A stretch of 54,310 nucleotides of DNA from Ignavibacteria bacterium (GTDB lineage: Bacteria; Bacteroidota; Ignavibacteria; Kapaibacteriales; UBA4661). Of this stretch, positions 17,986-26,818 are shown in pieces. The DNA lies in the NCBI GenBank assembly GCA_013298775.1, contig JAAFIV010000030.1:1-54310 (forward strand), given 5' to 3'. The notes beneath the pieces are model-generated. The model had not been told where the DNA came from. It worked only from the letters and a program-made list of their open reading frames with translations, and made no database searches. A program made the position numbers and the translations under genes. The first letter of the stretch is position 1, and each line of letters opens with the position of its first letter.

Positions 17986-19095
17986 TCAATTATTCTTTAT
18001 CGGATTCGGAGCGGGAAGTTGAATTTTGCCAAACTGTGGTTTCGGCGGTGCGACGTTGGGAGTTACGGGAACAATTGTTTTTGTTGCCTCTTTGCGGCGC
18101 ACAGCAAGGCGTGGTCTGGGCTTGGTGGAATCTGTTTTCGCAAAATTTGGTGCGGCGGTTGGTGTGCTGCTGGCTGAATTTGGCGCGGTTGTCGTCGTTG
18201 CATTTGCTGAAGCGGGCGTATTTGCTGGGGTGTTGTTCGTAGTAGCGGGTGCACTTTGCTTGATAAGTGAACCATCAATATTCCGAATAACTGTCGGATA
18301 ATTTGAAGAACTAATCACCTCGCGGCGTTGAGCGTCGCGGGCAATGCGTATATCGCGCACAACTTCGCCGCGCTCACCGAATTTTTCCAATGGTCGTCCG
18401 TTCAGCGTAAAGGCTGCACCGCCCGCATTTCCAAGCGCGAGCGAGAGTTGCTTCTCCGCCGACCAACGGTAGGTTTTGCCAGATTCCAGCGTAATCTGCT
18501 CGCTGCGTTTTTTATCCATCACGATATTCAGCCACACATTTTCGTCCGCACGCGCTTCTAGCACGAGGCTATCGCTGAGTGTTTGCCGTGCAAGCGTGGC
18601 AGAGTCAAGTGTAGAGCCGGGTTTGATTGTTTCAGCAATAATGCGCAAAGGACGTGTAATCATGGTATCATCGGGCTTGCGCGGAATTTTCGGTGCGGCA
18701 ATAATTAAATAGCCAGCAATCGCAATTAAGCAACCAACGGTAGAATAAATAATCGTGAGAATGCGCTTATTCCGCGCGCTTTGGTCGGAGAAATAGGCAG
18801 GTGTGAAGACATTCGTTGGCATCGAAAGCGGCGACACAAGCTCGGTTTGTTGCGGTTGGAAACGCTCGGCTACTTTGCCTTCACCGAGCGACAAATCTGG
18901 CTCTGGTACATTCAAAAACTGCGAGTACGTTTTCACAAACGAACGCATGTACGTCGGCGGTAATGCTTGAAAATTACCGCTTTCAATTGCTTCAATCACA
19001 CGCACGCCAATTTTTGTCCGCTTCGCAACTTCATCAATCGTCAAATTGCGCTGCTGGCGGGCAGTACGGAATATTTCGCCATCGGTTATCGTCAT
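17986..19095 (-). CDS. RodZ-like protein (HTH plus DUF4115)
   Basis: This 369-residue membrane protein has an N-terminal helix-turn-helix of the RodZ/XRE kind (residues 5-65; ARQQRNLTIDEVAKRTKI, then ALPPTYMRSFVKTYSQFL). One transmembrane segment lies at about 112-134. A periplasmic DUF4115 beta domain spans about 160-265 (LVLEARADENVWLNIVMD, GKTYRWSAEKQLSLALGNAG). An Ala/Thr/Pro-rich low-complexity tail follows to the end. RodZ links MreB filaments to the cell-wall elongation machinery and keeps rod shape. Family-level assignment is firm; no mreB is seen here, so the specific role is inferred. Confidence 0.85.
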   Translation of the reverse strand: MTITDGEIFRTARQQRNLTIDEVAKRTKIGVRVIEAIESGNFQALPPTYMRSFVKTYSQFLNVPEPDLSLGEGKVAERFQPQQTELVSPLSMPTNVFTPAYFSDQSARNKRILTIIYSTVGCLIAIAGYLIIAAPKIPRKPDDTMITRPLRIIAETIKPGSTLDSATLARQTLSDSLVLEARADENVWLNIVMDKKRSEQITLESGKTYRWSAEKQLSLALGNAGGAAFTLNGRPLEKFGERGEVVRDIRIARDAQRREVISSSNYPTVIRNIDGSLIKQSAPATTNNTPANTPASANATTTTAPNSASSTPTAAPNFAKTDSTKPRPRLAVRRKEATKTIVPVTPNVAPPKPQFGKIQLPAPNPIKNN

Positions 19096-19243
19096 AAAAG
19101 TAGCATCGTTGTAGAGGAATGGGAAGGCTCAAATCGAAGGCTGAAAAGTATTTCATTCGTGCTTTCATTCCTTATTTTTCCTATCAGAAGCCTTGCTATT
19201 GCTTGCAAATATACAACATTCTTACCAAATTTTCGCGCTTCAA

Positions 19244-19295
19244 CGTGAGGGACACAGGACTTTCGTACATGGCACAGGCAAGAATGGTACGCACT
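19244..19295. repeat. Decayed family A repeat next to the surface-protein stop codon
   Basis: GACACAGGACTTTCGTACAT followed by GGCACAGGCAAGAATGG resembles one half of family A (compare GGCACAGGCATTCTTGCC at 32312). It lies just beyond the stop of the large surface protein, whose C-terminus looks cut short. Confidence 0.4.
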
Positions 19296-19309
19296 ACCGC
19301 AGATGAACA

Positions 19310-22300
19310 TTATTGCCCAATATCCATCACACCAAGATTCAGGAATGATGCGTTGTTGTAGGCAGAGCCGCGTATGCGAAACTGGGGGCTATAATTCACA
19401 AAGCGCACAGAATCTCGTATCCACAAATTTCCGCGTACCAGCACAGGATTCCACGCGCTCACGAGAGCTTCAGCGCGAAGACTGATGTTTCCGTAGGCGT
19501 TGATTGTCGCGCTCTCATCGCCGCCAAGTGCCATCAATGCTACGTTTTGGGGGATTGGCTCAATCACATGCTGCGCTCCGTACCATTCCACCGTTGAGCG
19601 TTCATCGAGCCTGTACAGCGCGTAATTACTGACTGTTCCCGTTGAAGCATCTGCAAAGCCACTTGTGCCGCCGATGCGGAGGATTGCGCCTGTCCCCATG
19701 CTGCACACACTTAGCTCTGATGCGTTTGGTGGCGGCATGTTCGAGGGAAAAATAGGCAAAGGCGTACCATTCTTCAGCGTAAATGTGCCAAGCTCCAACG
19801 TGCCACTTGTGAGCGAGAGATTTTGGGTAATACTCATGCTACGATTGGCGGTAAGCGTGATACCTACTGGCTTCGCCATGCCAAGCGCGTACACCGTGCT
19901 GGGCAGAGCATCGCCGAAAACCTGTGCAGTTGCGCCGATGTACTCATATGCGGCATTGGGTGAGAAGCTGCGCACGGCGTTTGTGCGAATGTTACCAGTA
20001 TTACTTGGAAGCAGCATAATTCCTTGTGCCGAGCCAATGCGCAGCGTTGAGCGGTCGTTCAAACGAAAGACATTGCCGCCAAGCACCGCATCATCACTGC
20101 ATTCCAGCGTGCCAGTCGTGCTTACGCCCACCCCAACTTGTATTCCGCCAATACTTACCTCGCGTGCCAGCACAATGACGTGGTTATCTCTGCCGCTCGT
20201 GCCGCCGCCAACAACGACCGAGTCCGTTGGGCGCGATGGAAATAAGCCGCTTGCTACCTGCGCTCCACGATGCGATACAAACGACCACGAAGCCGCATCC
20301 GTCCAGTTGCCGCTTGTACGGCTGTAAAAAATGCGTTGCGGCGATTCCAACCACGTCCAATCGCCCTCTATTTCTGAGGCGGAGCGTTGTGTGAGCGTGT
20401 CGGCGAGGAACCATGAGCCATTGGGTGTGGTTTCATCAGGGCGATAGCGTGAAAAGCGCGTGGCATCGGGGCTTCCAGAAAAATCGCTCGGCGGTGCAGC
20501 AATGATGCGCCCCGTGCCTGTCAAGCCACTTGCTTGCACCGACCAATACCGCCGCGCAAAGCTCGTAACGCCGCTCTGTGCCTGCCTGTGTGCGCCTTGC
20601 GAGGTAGGCATTGTGTTTCCGCCCACTGCCAAGCGCACGCCCATCTGCCCGCCAGACGCGCCCGCAGCCTCGTATCGAAGCGGGTTGTAGCTGGCTTGCG
20701 GACGTGCTGCGCTGCCGAGCGAACTCACGGGAAAAAGGTAGTCTGTTGTTCCTGTGGCGAGCATGGCGCGAAAGAGCCGTCCGCTTGTACTGCTTGTCCG
20801 AATAGCGCGTAGTTCGGGCGTGTCGGGTGTAGTAAATGGTACGGCGTTTTGAATGGCGTTGGTGTTGGAATTGGTGAGAACGAGGTCGGTACTTGCGCCA
20901 AGCTCTAGTATTTGCGGACTTGCTGATGGTGTTTCTTGCAAATTCAACACGCCTTGTACCGTTGCTGTCCGCAAAAGCTGCACCACGCCTGCGCCCATGC
21001 CTTGTCTGTTCATCGTGCAGTTATGGAGTGTGAGCGTCCCAACGCCGCTTATGGTCTGGTTTACAGCGTTATTGCCCTGCAAAGTGAGTGTTGATGCGGC
21101 TACGATTACAGTTGCTCCCGTCTGTATTCGTGTGCCATCGAAGCTGCCATTGACAAGGATATTCCCTGCTACACGTAGGTTTTGTGCGGGTGAGTAGGGA
21201 TTCAGACTCATGCCGTTGAAAATACTAAGATTTGCGAGCGCGAGATTTTGCGGGATATTGATGTTGAATTGCTGCATTGGTGAGCTTTGCGCGTCGCCGA
21301 ATTGGATGGTGCCGCCGGAGATGGTGGAATTGGATGGAAGCCAAAAGTCTGCGGGACGGCGTATATTCGTGCTTGTATTAGCATTTCGCAGCAGAATAGT
21401 TCCGCCAGACATGAGAAATGACGAGGAACTTGAGGGTAATTCAAACGAGCCTAGACCTGCATTGTTCGAGCCAACGCTTGTTACGATAAGAGTTCCGCCC
21501 GTTTGCTCATAGCGAAGTGCGTCGGCTTCTACTGATAAAGAACTTTCCCGTGCCAAACGTCCAGTAAGAATAACTGTACCTTGCCGAAGAATGAAAGAAC
21601 TTACATTAACATCTCCATCGTACCGAATGCCATTACCAGCATTTAGACCGAAAAGACTAGGCTGTGAACTTGTCGTATTAAAGAGCAGTTCACCACCAAG
21701 AAGTTCAAGGGTTCCACTCACACCGCTTTGTCCAAAAAGCATATTTGCCGTGCCTACGATATGGATTGCACCTTGCATTTCAATAATTTGTGTACCAGAC
21801 ATTGAAGTATTTTGATGCAATGAAAGTGTTCCTGCACTTTGTCGCCATGTTCCACCAAAAGTAGCAGGTACACCTATCGCAAATTCAAATGCGTTTGTAT
21901 TTGAGACAGTTCCAACGCTTACATCAATCGTAATAGAGCAATCAACAACGTTTGTTCGAGAGCTTTTGTTAAGATAAATTTGATAGCAACGTATAGGATT
22001 CATGGGCGTTCCAGTAATTGTTTGCAATCCTGTTGATGCAAATATCATTCGTCCTCTATAACTATTTGTACTGGAATTCGGTCGTAATGCGATTGTGCCA
22101 TTATTCAGGATATTTCCATGCAAAATCAGGTCGTTCGGTAGTCCTGCGCCGACATTTTGGATAGTGAGTATTCCCATAGACTCAATGCTGAGATTACCAC
22201 GAATCTCCAATATCCGAATAGCAACATTATCGTATTGCAAAGTGCCTTGGATGATGGTAAGATTTGTGATAATTGCATCAGTGTTGAGTGTGATTGTATG

Positions 22301-22513
22301 CCCACTTCCAATGACGACATTATCTGTCGCCATATTTGGCGACATCGTTGCCGCAGGACCTGAAAACGAACCTGTACGCCATGTTGCAGGGCTGCTCCAA
22401 TTTCCTGTCATGGCAGAACTGTAATACGTTTCGGCAACAAGCGAATCCCCGCAAACCAGCAAATATGCGGCTGATACTACAAGGAAGAAGAAAAATGAGC
22501 GCAATCCGTTCAT
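19310..22513 (-). CDS. Very large secreted beta-helix-like surface protein
   Basis: From ATG 22513 the protein has 1067 residues. A signal peptide (hydrophobic FFFFLVVSAAYLLV) is followed by ETYYSSAMTGNWSSPATW and DNVVIGSGHTITLNTDA, a header common in Bacteroidota and Chlorobiota surface proteins. A second copy of this header occurs at about residue 760 (RIFYSRTSGNWTDAASW, DNHVIVL). Between and after them are many short Gly/Asn/Thr-rich strands such as LTLQGNNAVNQTISGVGTLT, as in parallel beta-helices. The protein ends with FLNLGVMDIGQ in the middle of this repetitive region and has no C-terminal sorting domain, so it is probably truncated. The repeat remnant at the 3' end supports that. Adhesion or a surface role is likely; no enzyme motif is seen. 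Confidence 0.75.
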   Translation of the reverse strand: MNGLRSFFFFLVVSAAYLLVCGDSLVAETYYSSAMTGNWSSPATWRTGSFSGPAATMSPNMATDNVVIGSGHTITLNTDAIITNLTIIQGTLQYDNVAIRILEIRGNLSIESMGILTIQNVGAGLPNDLILHGNILNNGTIALRPNSSTNSYRGRMIFASTGLQTITGTPMNPIRCYQIYLNKSSRTNVVDCSITIDVSVGTVSNTNAFEFAIGVPATFGGTWRQSAGTLSLHQNTSMSGTQIIEMQGAIHIVGTANMLFGQSGVSGTLELLGGELLFNTTSSQPSLFGLNAGNGIRYDGDVNVSSFILRQGTVILTGRLARESSLSVEADALRYEQTGGTLIVTSVGSNNAGLGSFELPSSSSSFLMSGGTILLRNANTSTNIRRPADFWLPSNSTISGGTIQFGDAQSSPMQQFNINIPQNLALANLSIFNGMSLNPYSPAQNLRVAGNILVNGSFDGTRIQTGATVIVAASTLTLQGNNAVNQTISGVGTLTLHNCTMNRQGMGAGVVQLLRTATVQGVLNLQETPSASPQILELGASTDLVLTNSNTNAIQNAVPFTTPDTPELRAIRTSSTSGRLFRAMLATGTTDYLFPVSSLGSAARPQASYNPLRYEAAGASGGQMGVRLAVGGNTMPTSQGAHRQAQSGVTSFARRYWSVQASGLTGTGRIIAAPPSDFSGSPDATRFSRYRPDETTPNGSWFLADTLTQRSASEIEGDWTWLESPQRIFYSRTSGNWTDAASWSFVSHRGAQVASGLFPSRPTDSVVVGGGTSGRDNHVIVLAREVSIGGIQVGVGVSTTGTLECSDDAVLGGNVFRLNDRSTLRIGSAQGIMLLPSNTGNIRTNAVRSFSPNAAYEYIGATAQVFGDALPSTVYALGMAKPVGITLTANRSMSITQNLSLTSGTLELGTFTLKNGTPLPIFPSNMPPPNASELSVCSMGTGAILRIGGTSGFADASTGTVSNYALYRLDERSTVEWYGAQHVIEPIPQNVALMALGGDESATINAYGNISLRAEALVSAWNPVLVRGNLWIRDSVRFVNYSPQFRIRGSAYNNASFLNLGVMDIGQ

Positions 22514-22552
22514 ACGTACATCCTTTTGCTGGTGATATTCGATGAAAGAGAA

Positions 22553-22605
22553 TAAAAAAAAACCGACTGCACACCGTACCAATACTGGGCGTGATGCAGT
22601 CGGAT
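22553..22605 (-). terminator. Terminator after the double-OmpA-domain gene
   Basis: On the minus strand CCGACTGCA (22603-22595) pairs with TGCAGTCGG (22571-22563) and is followed by a run of nine T. It lies downstream of the OmpA gene ending at 22650 and before the large surface-protein gene, separating the two units. Confidence 0.85.
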
Positions 22606-22649
22606 GGAAAAATACTCGTGGGATTCTCGTGAGTCGCGGGCGGGAATAT

Positions 22650-24062
22650 TTACTCGTATTCCACTGGATTTTCTACATCAATGACTACCGTGCGACAGTA
22701 GAAGCGGGCTTCAGGCAATTCGTTGTTTTCATATAACAACGGTGTTGTTTTTCCACGACCTGTAATTTTACTTTCTTTGACGACACCTGCTTTATCCACG
22801 CCCATCGACGCGGCAACAGATTTAGCGCGGCGTTCAGAGATTTTCAAGTTAAAATCTGCTGTGCCAACAATATCCGTATAGCCCGTAATCGTCACTTTGG
22901 AATTCGCTTTTATGCGATTATCCTTCTTGATAAACTCAACAATTTTCGCATTTCCTTCTTCAACTTTATCCGAACCAAACGGGAAAAGAATAAGGCGATA
23001 CCGGTCTTTTTCCACGTCGTTCAAGCGTTCACGCCGCTTTTTCTGCACGGTAATCATCTGCACGGGCATGGACATTCGCTTCGATTTCTCATTCGGAACG
23101 CCAGCGTCTTTGAAACGTACTTCCAAATCGTAGGTAATCGGCACGGTATCAAGCGGGATGGCATTTTTATCTTTGTTAATTTTCCAATCAACGACGGGAC
23201 GAATTTTCCCTGCGGCGGTAATGGGCTGACGCAAATTTTTGTTCCGTTGCTTAATGTTAATGCCCCATTGCTGCGGCTCGGCTTCGTTCGTTACTTTATT
23301 GTAAAAGCGCACAATTGGCGGCGTAGCTTCACGAAGCGTGTCCATCACAAAGACGGGCTGAATGACATCCCACGAGCCAACAAGCTCCACACGGCGGTTC
23401 TCTTGGTCGGATTCCAAGGGGCTTTCCTTCGAGGTGGAGGGCTTCTCAGGAAGGTCGCGTGATTGTGTTGCGAGGCGGGTAGCATCAATTTTCCAGACAT
23501 CCATGATGTACTTTTTTACAGCTTCTGCGCGACGCTGCGAAAGGTCTTTATTGCCTTTTTCTGGACCCACGTTTGCATTGCAGCCAACAATCGTCAAGGT
23601 CGCATCGGGCAAGGTTTTGAGGCGATAGCCAATAATATTGAGAACATCGTAATACACATCCAGCGTTTCTGAGCCAAAGAAGCGTTCAGGGCGAAAACCT
23701 TCCGCCGCAATGTCCGTCATCACGCGGTAGCGTTCGGGAATGGTGGCGGAATTATCATCGAAAAAGACGTAGTTCAAGAGCGGGTGAATCTGGCGGCTCA
23801 AATACTCATCCACACGGATTTGCACCACTGGTACTTCCACGCCATTTGCTTCCACGCCCATTGCGCGGATTTCTGGCTTTTGCGGGGCTTGTACTTCGTC
23901 TTGCGCATATGCGCTCGTTGCGAAGCACAGAGCAAGTGCGAGCATGAAAAGAAGAGGCTTCCAGCGATTTTGTGCGTGATTCTCCAACGGATTTTTTCGC
24001 TGATTCTTTGGTTGATTCTTTCGCTGATTTTTACCGCGAACTGCGTATCGGCGTTGTGTCAT
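22650..24062 (-). CDS. Outer-membrane protein with two OmpA-like domains
   Basis: This protein has 470 residues. After a basic N-terminal stretch with tandem KNQR-like units lies a signal peptide (about 33-53, LLFMLALALCFATSAYAQ). The first OmpA-like domain spans about 80-230 (VFFDDNSATIPERYRVMTD, LTIVGCNANVGPEKGNKDLS and ENRRVELVG). A beta-rich middle region follows, and a second OmpA-like domain lies at about 355-470 (LILFPFGSDKVEEGNAKIV, VTITGYTDIVGTADFNLKIS). OmpA domains bind peptidoglycan and tether the outer membrane. The basic extension before the signal peptide is unusual; initiation may really occur near Met40 (MLALAL), which would remove it. It is monocistronic, with its own terminator. 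Confidence 0.85.
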   Translation of the reverse strand: MTQRRYAVRGKNQRKNQPKNQRKNPLENHAQNRWKPLLFMLALALCFATSAYAQDEVQAPQKPEIRAMGVEANGVEVPVVQIRVDEYLSRQIHPLLNYVFFDDNSATIPERYRVMTDIAAEGFRPERFFGSETLDVYYDVLNIIGYRLKTLPDATLTIVGCNANVGPEKGNKDLSQRRAEAVKKYIMDVWKIDATRLATQSRDLPEKPSTSKESPLESDQENRRVELVGSWDVIQPVFVMDTLREATPPIVRFYNKVTNEAEPQQWGINIKQRNKNLRQPITAAGKIRPVVDWKINKDKNAIPLDTVPITYDLEVRFKDAGVPNEKSKRMSMPVQMITVQKKRRERLNDVEKDRYRLILFPFGSDKVEEGNAKIVEFIKKDNRIKANSKVTITGYTDIVGTADFNLKISERRAKSVAASMGVDKAGVVKESKITGRGKTTPLLYENNELPEARFYCRTVVIDVENPVEYE

Positions 24063-24445
24063 AAAACATCCTCAAAAAACATGAAAAATTGTATGGTATA
24101 GTTTGTATGTGTAGTGCGTATTCAAAAAAAAACGAACTGCCGCCGCACAAGAAGTGAAGAGCGTTGTAAGCGTATTCACCGCAAGTAATGGCAAAAGTTC
24201 GCATAGAGAGAAAAGAGAGACAACCATCAGAGAACGGCAAAGATACAAAAATTTATCTTGCCCAAGCATCACGAAAACACCGCGCTTCCTTTATTAGATG
24301 CTTGCAGGGAAGGAAGGTTTAATCAGCCTTGCATTCAAGAGCATTCGCTCTCGACTAGGCTCTGAGTGGGACTTTTAGTGAGACTTTTAGTGAGACCCTC
24401 ACTAGGAAGTGAGAGCCTCACTGCTACCCTGAGAAGCAAAATTTT
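24063..24445. other. Gap between the OmpA-like gene and terC
   Basis: No gene is supported here. The left part is AT-rich and should hold the promoter of the OmpA-like gene. The right part (about 24340-24425) holds palindromic GTGAGA-type repeats described separately. Confidence 0.5.
24355..24425. repeat. Palindromic repeat, family E copy 1
   Basis: CTTTTAGTGAGAC occurs twice in direct repeat, followed by CCTCACTAGGAAGTGAGAGC and CTCACT, which fold back on the GTGAGA units. Similar AGTGAGAG/CTCTCACT stems follow thrB (42700) and the YebC gene (53730). It may act as a transcription end for terC on the minus strand. Confidence 0.5.
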
Positions 24446-25162
24446 TTACGAGCCTTTTCGCTTGCGCACTTGCATATTCAACAATTCCACGCCAAAAGAG
24501 AACGCCATTGCAAAGTAAATATAGCCTTTCGGGACTTCCACGTGGAAACTCTCCGCCACAAGCAGGAAGCCAATCAGCATGAGGAAAGAAAGGGCAAGCA
24601 TTTTCATGGTTGGGTTGCGGTCAATGAAATCACTGATGTAGCCCGAAAAGGCGAGCATAACGATAAGCGAAATAATGACGGCAATCATCATCACAATAAC
24701 GTGGTTCGATAAGCCGATAGCCGTGAGAACGGAGTCAAACGAAAAGACGATATCCAGCACCACGACTTGCGCAATCACACCTAAAAGTGTTGAACGCTCT
24801 TTCACATTTGTTCCGTCGTGCGCATCGTCGGCAACGTTATCGTGGATTTCCCGCGTCGTTTTTGCCATGAGAAATAAACCGCCGCCCAAAAGTACAATAT
24901 CGCGCCCCGTAACGCCATGATTCAGCACCGTAAACCAAGGCTGCGTCAGGTGCGCTAGGTAGGAAAGCATCGAGAGCAGCGCGAGACGAAACACCAACGC
25001 CAACCCAAGCCCGATAGTACGCGCCTGTGCTTGCTGGTTTTTCGGTAAACGATTCACAACAATCGAAATAAAAATCACATTATCAATACCCAAAACAATC
25101 TCCATGATAGTAAGCATGAGGAGACTAAGCCATGTTTCGGGTTGCATCCAAATTTCAAACAT
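24446..25162 (-). CDS. TerC family integral membrane protein
   Basis: This 238-residue polytopic protein of the TerC/Alx superfamily has about seven transmembrane helices. Helix 1-2 holds the hallmark IMEIVLGIDNVIFISIV with its buried acidic residues, and the second half repeats it as VVVLDIVFSFDSVLTAIGL. These paired E-x-x-x-x-x-D-N and D-x-x-x-S-x-D motifs are thought to bind and move metal ions; Alx and TerC relatives export manganese or help metalate exported enzymes. There are no tellurium-resistance neighbours, so a general metal role is more likely than tellurite resistance. Confidence 0.9.
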   Translation of the reverse strand: MFEIWMQPETWLSLLMLTIMEIVLGIDNVIFISIVVNRLPKNQQAQARTIGLGLALVFRLALLSMLSYLAHLTQPWFTVLNHGVTGRDIVLLGGGLFLMAKTTREIHDNVADDAHDGTNVKERSTLLGVIAQVVVLDIVFSFDSVLTAIGLSNHVIVMMIAVIISLIVMLAFSGYISDFIDRNPTMKMLALSFLMLIGFLLVAESFHVEVPKGYIYFAMAFSFGVELLNMQVRKRKGS

Positions 25163-25251
25163 GAGACATCCTTAAATGGTAATGTTGATGTTGATAAATT
25201 TTTTCGCGGCACGTCCACGTATTGCAAGGAATAGAGAAGGTTTACGCAATG

Positions 25252-25389
25252 TCATCAACTTAAACATTTTCCCCTCACCCCAACCCCTCTCCCAGAGGTA
25301 GAGGGGCAAGATGCGAAGCCAAGTCTGTACCCTCGCCCTTTGGGAGAGGGTCGCTCGCAGAGCGGGGTGAGGGCTTTAAACTGTTGATG
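25252..25389. repeat. Palindromic repeat, family C copy 1
   Basis: Imperfect terminal inverted repeats (CATCAACTTAAAC against TTTAAACTGTTGATG) enclose CCCCTCACCCCAACCCCTC, CTCCCAGAGG...CCTCGCCCTTTGGGAGAGGG and GGGGTGAGGG. This gives two nested hairpins. It fills most of the gap between terC and the histidine-kinase gene. Confidence 0.75.
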
Positions 25390-25409
25390 AAGTTGAGGTT
25401 TTACGGCAT

Positions 25410-26699
25410 TTATCCAACTGTTACGGCTGCTTGGTGGAGCGGAATTTCCACAAAGAACGTCGAGCCTTTCGCGCCTGTTTCTGGCGAACTTTCGACCCAC
25501 AGTTTTCCATTGTGCAGTTCCACAATTTGCTTAACAATCGCCAAACCTACGCCCGTAGAGCTTTCGCCGCCTGTGGGCTGGGCAGAAAGGCGTTGGAAAA
25601 ATTGGAACATTTTTTCTTTGTCTTCTTTTGTGATGCCTGGACCTTCATCTTGGATTGCAATGCGCATCGTATCTTTATCTGCATCACTGAGGCGAATCGT
25701 AATTGTTGTGTCTTTCGGGGAATACTTTACCGCATTAGAAATAAGATTTTCCAAAACTTGCCGAAAACGCCGCTCGTCAATATCTGCCACGAAATGGTGC
25801 GCCGCTTCAATGTTGATGCGCTGCCCTTTTGCTTCTGCGGCATGAGCGTAATCATAGCAAATCACCTCAACAAGCTCTTTTACTGAGCGGCGGAGCGGGT
25901 ACAATTTCATTTGCCCCATTTCGAGCGCGGCAGTATCTAAGAGGTCTTTGATGAGGTTCAGCATCCGCTCAATCGTGCTTTGCATCATATCCACGACTTC
26001 TTTTTGCGTATCGGGATTGCTTTCCATCGTCAGGATTTCCGCCAGCGAGCGCATTGCACCTAATGGATTTTTCAAATCATGCGAAACAACTGATAGCAAG
26101 CGGGTTTTGAGCTTATTTGCGTGGTCTAATTCATCAATGCTTTGTTGGAGCGAAACGTTAGATTCGAGGAGGTCTTGCGTGCGCTTGCCAACTTCCTTTT
26201 CCAGAATTTCGCGCAATGCCTTCAGTTCCTCATTTTCACCCGTAACAGTCTCCAGAGCCTCTGCGCTGGCATTTTCCGCAATGGAATTTCTATACTTGCC
26301 GAGTGCTTCACGCACAATGCCGCTCAAATGCGCTCCCTGCCAGGGTTTGTTCACGAAACGATACAAGTTTGCATTATTGATTGCATTCGTAATACCGTCG
26401 GTGCTGCTTTGCCCTGTGAGCATGATATTCACAATGCTTGGCTTGATATTGTGAATGCCAATCAAGGTTTCATCGCCCTTCATTTCGGGCATAATGTAGT
26501 CGCAGATAACCACTGCAACGTGTTCGCCTTTGTTTGTTAGCTCTTGCACGAGCGCGACGGCTTCTTTGCCACTTTGCGCCACTTCAATGTCGCACTCTTC
26601 CCCCAAGCACTCGGAAAGCTCCATTTGAAGCGATTCCAAGACAATTTCTTCATCATCAATGCAAATAGCAATGGGTTTACGATTTAAGATATCATTCAT
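25410..26699 (-). CDS. Hybrid response-regulator/histidine kinase
   Basis: This 429-residue protein carries an N-terminal receiver domain (1-130) with the acidic pocket IDDEE (15-18) and phospho-acceptor Asp67 in VVICDYIMPEMKG. A coiled-coil linker follows (about 145-200), then a HisKA domain with His207 in LLSVVSHDLKNPLGAMRSL. The HATPase_c domain ends the protein, with N-box LISNAVKYSPKDTT, G1 DEGPGITKED and G2 TGVGLAIVKQIVE. It has no transmembrane segment, so it acts in the cytoplasm and probably receives a phosphoryl signal through its own receiver. No cognate regulator is next to it. The family is certain; the signal is unknown. Confidence 0.95.
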   Translation of the reverse strand: MNDILNRKPIAICIDDEEIVLESLQMELSECLGEECDIEVAQSGKEAVALVQELTNKGEHVAVVICDYIMPEMKGDETLIGIHNIKPSIVNIMLTGQSSTDGITNAINNANLYRFVNKPWQGAHLSGIVREALGKYRNSIAENASAEALETVTGENEELKALREILEKEVGKRTQDLLESNVSLQQSIDELDHANKLKTRLLSVVSHDLKNPLGAMRSLAEILTMESNPDTQKEVVDMMQSTIERMLNLIKDLLDTAALEMGQMKLYPLRRSVKELVEVICYDYAHAAEAKGQRINIEAAHHFVADIDERRFRQVLENLISNAVKYSPKDTTITIRLSDADKDTMRIAIQDEGPGITKEDKEKMFQFFQRLSAQPTGGESSTGVGLAIVKQIVELHNGKLWVESSPETGAKGSTFFVEIPLHQAAVTVG

Positions 26700-26818
26700 A
26701 ATTCAAATAGTTCAAGGTCAAAAGTGTATGCTCGAAAATTTGCTGAAGCCAAGATTTTGTGCGGCTTCCCAGCGTTAGTTGTTGCGTGATACCGTTTATT
26801 TTTCAGGATTCTTCGTGT

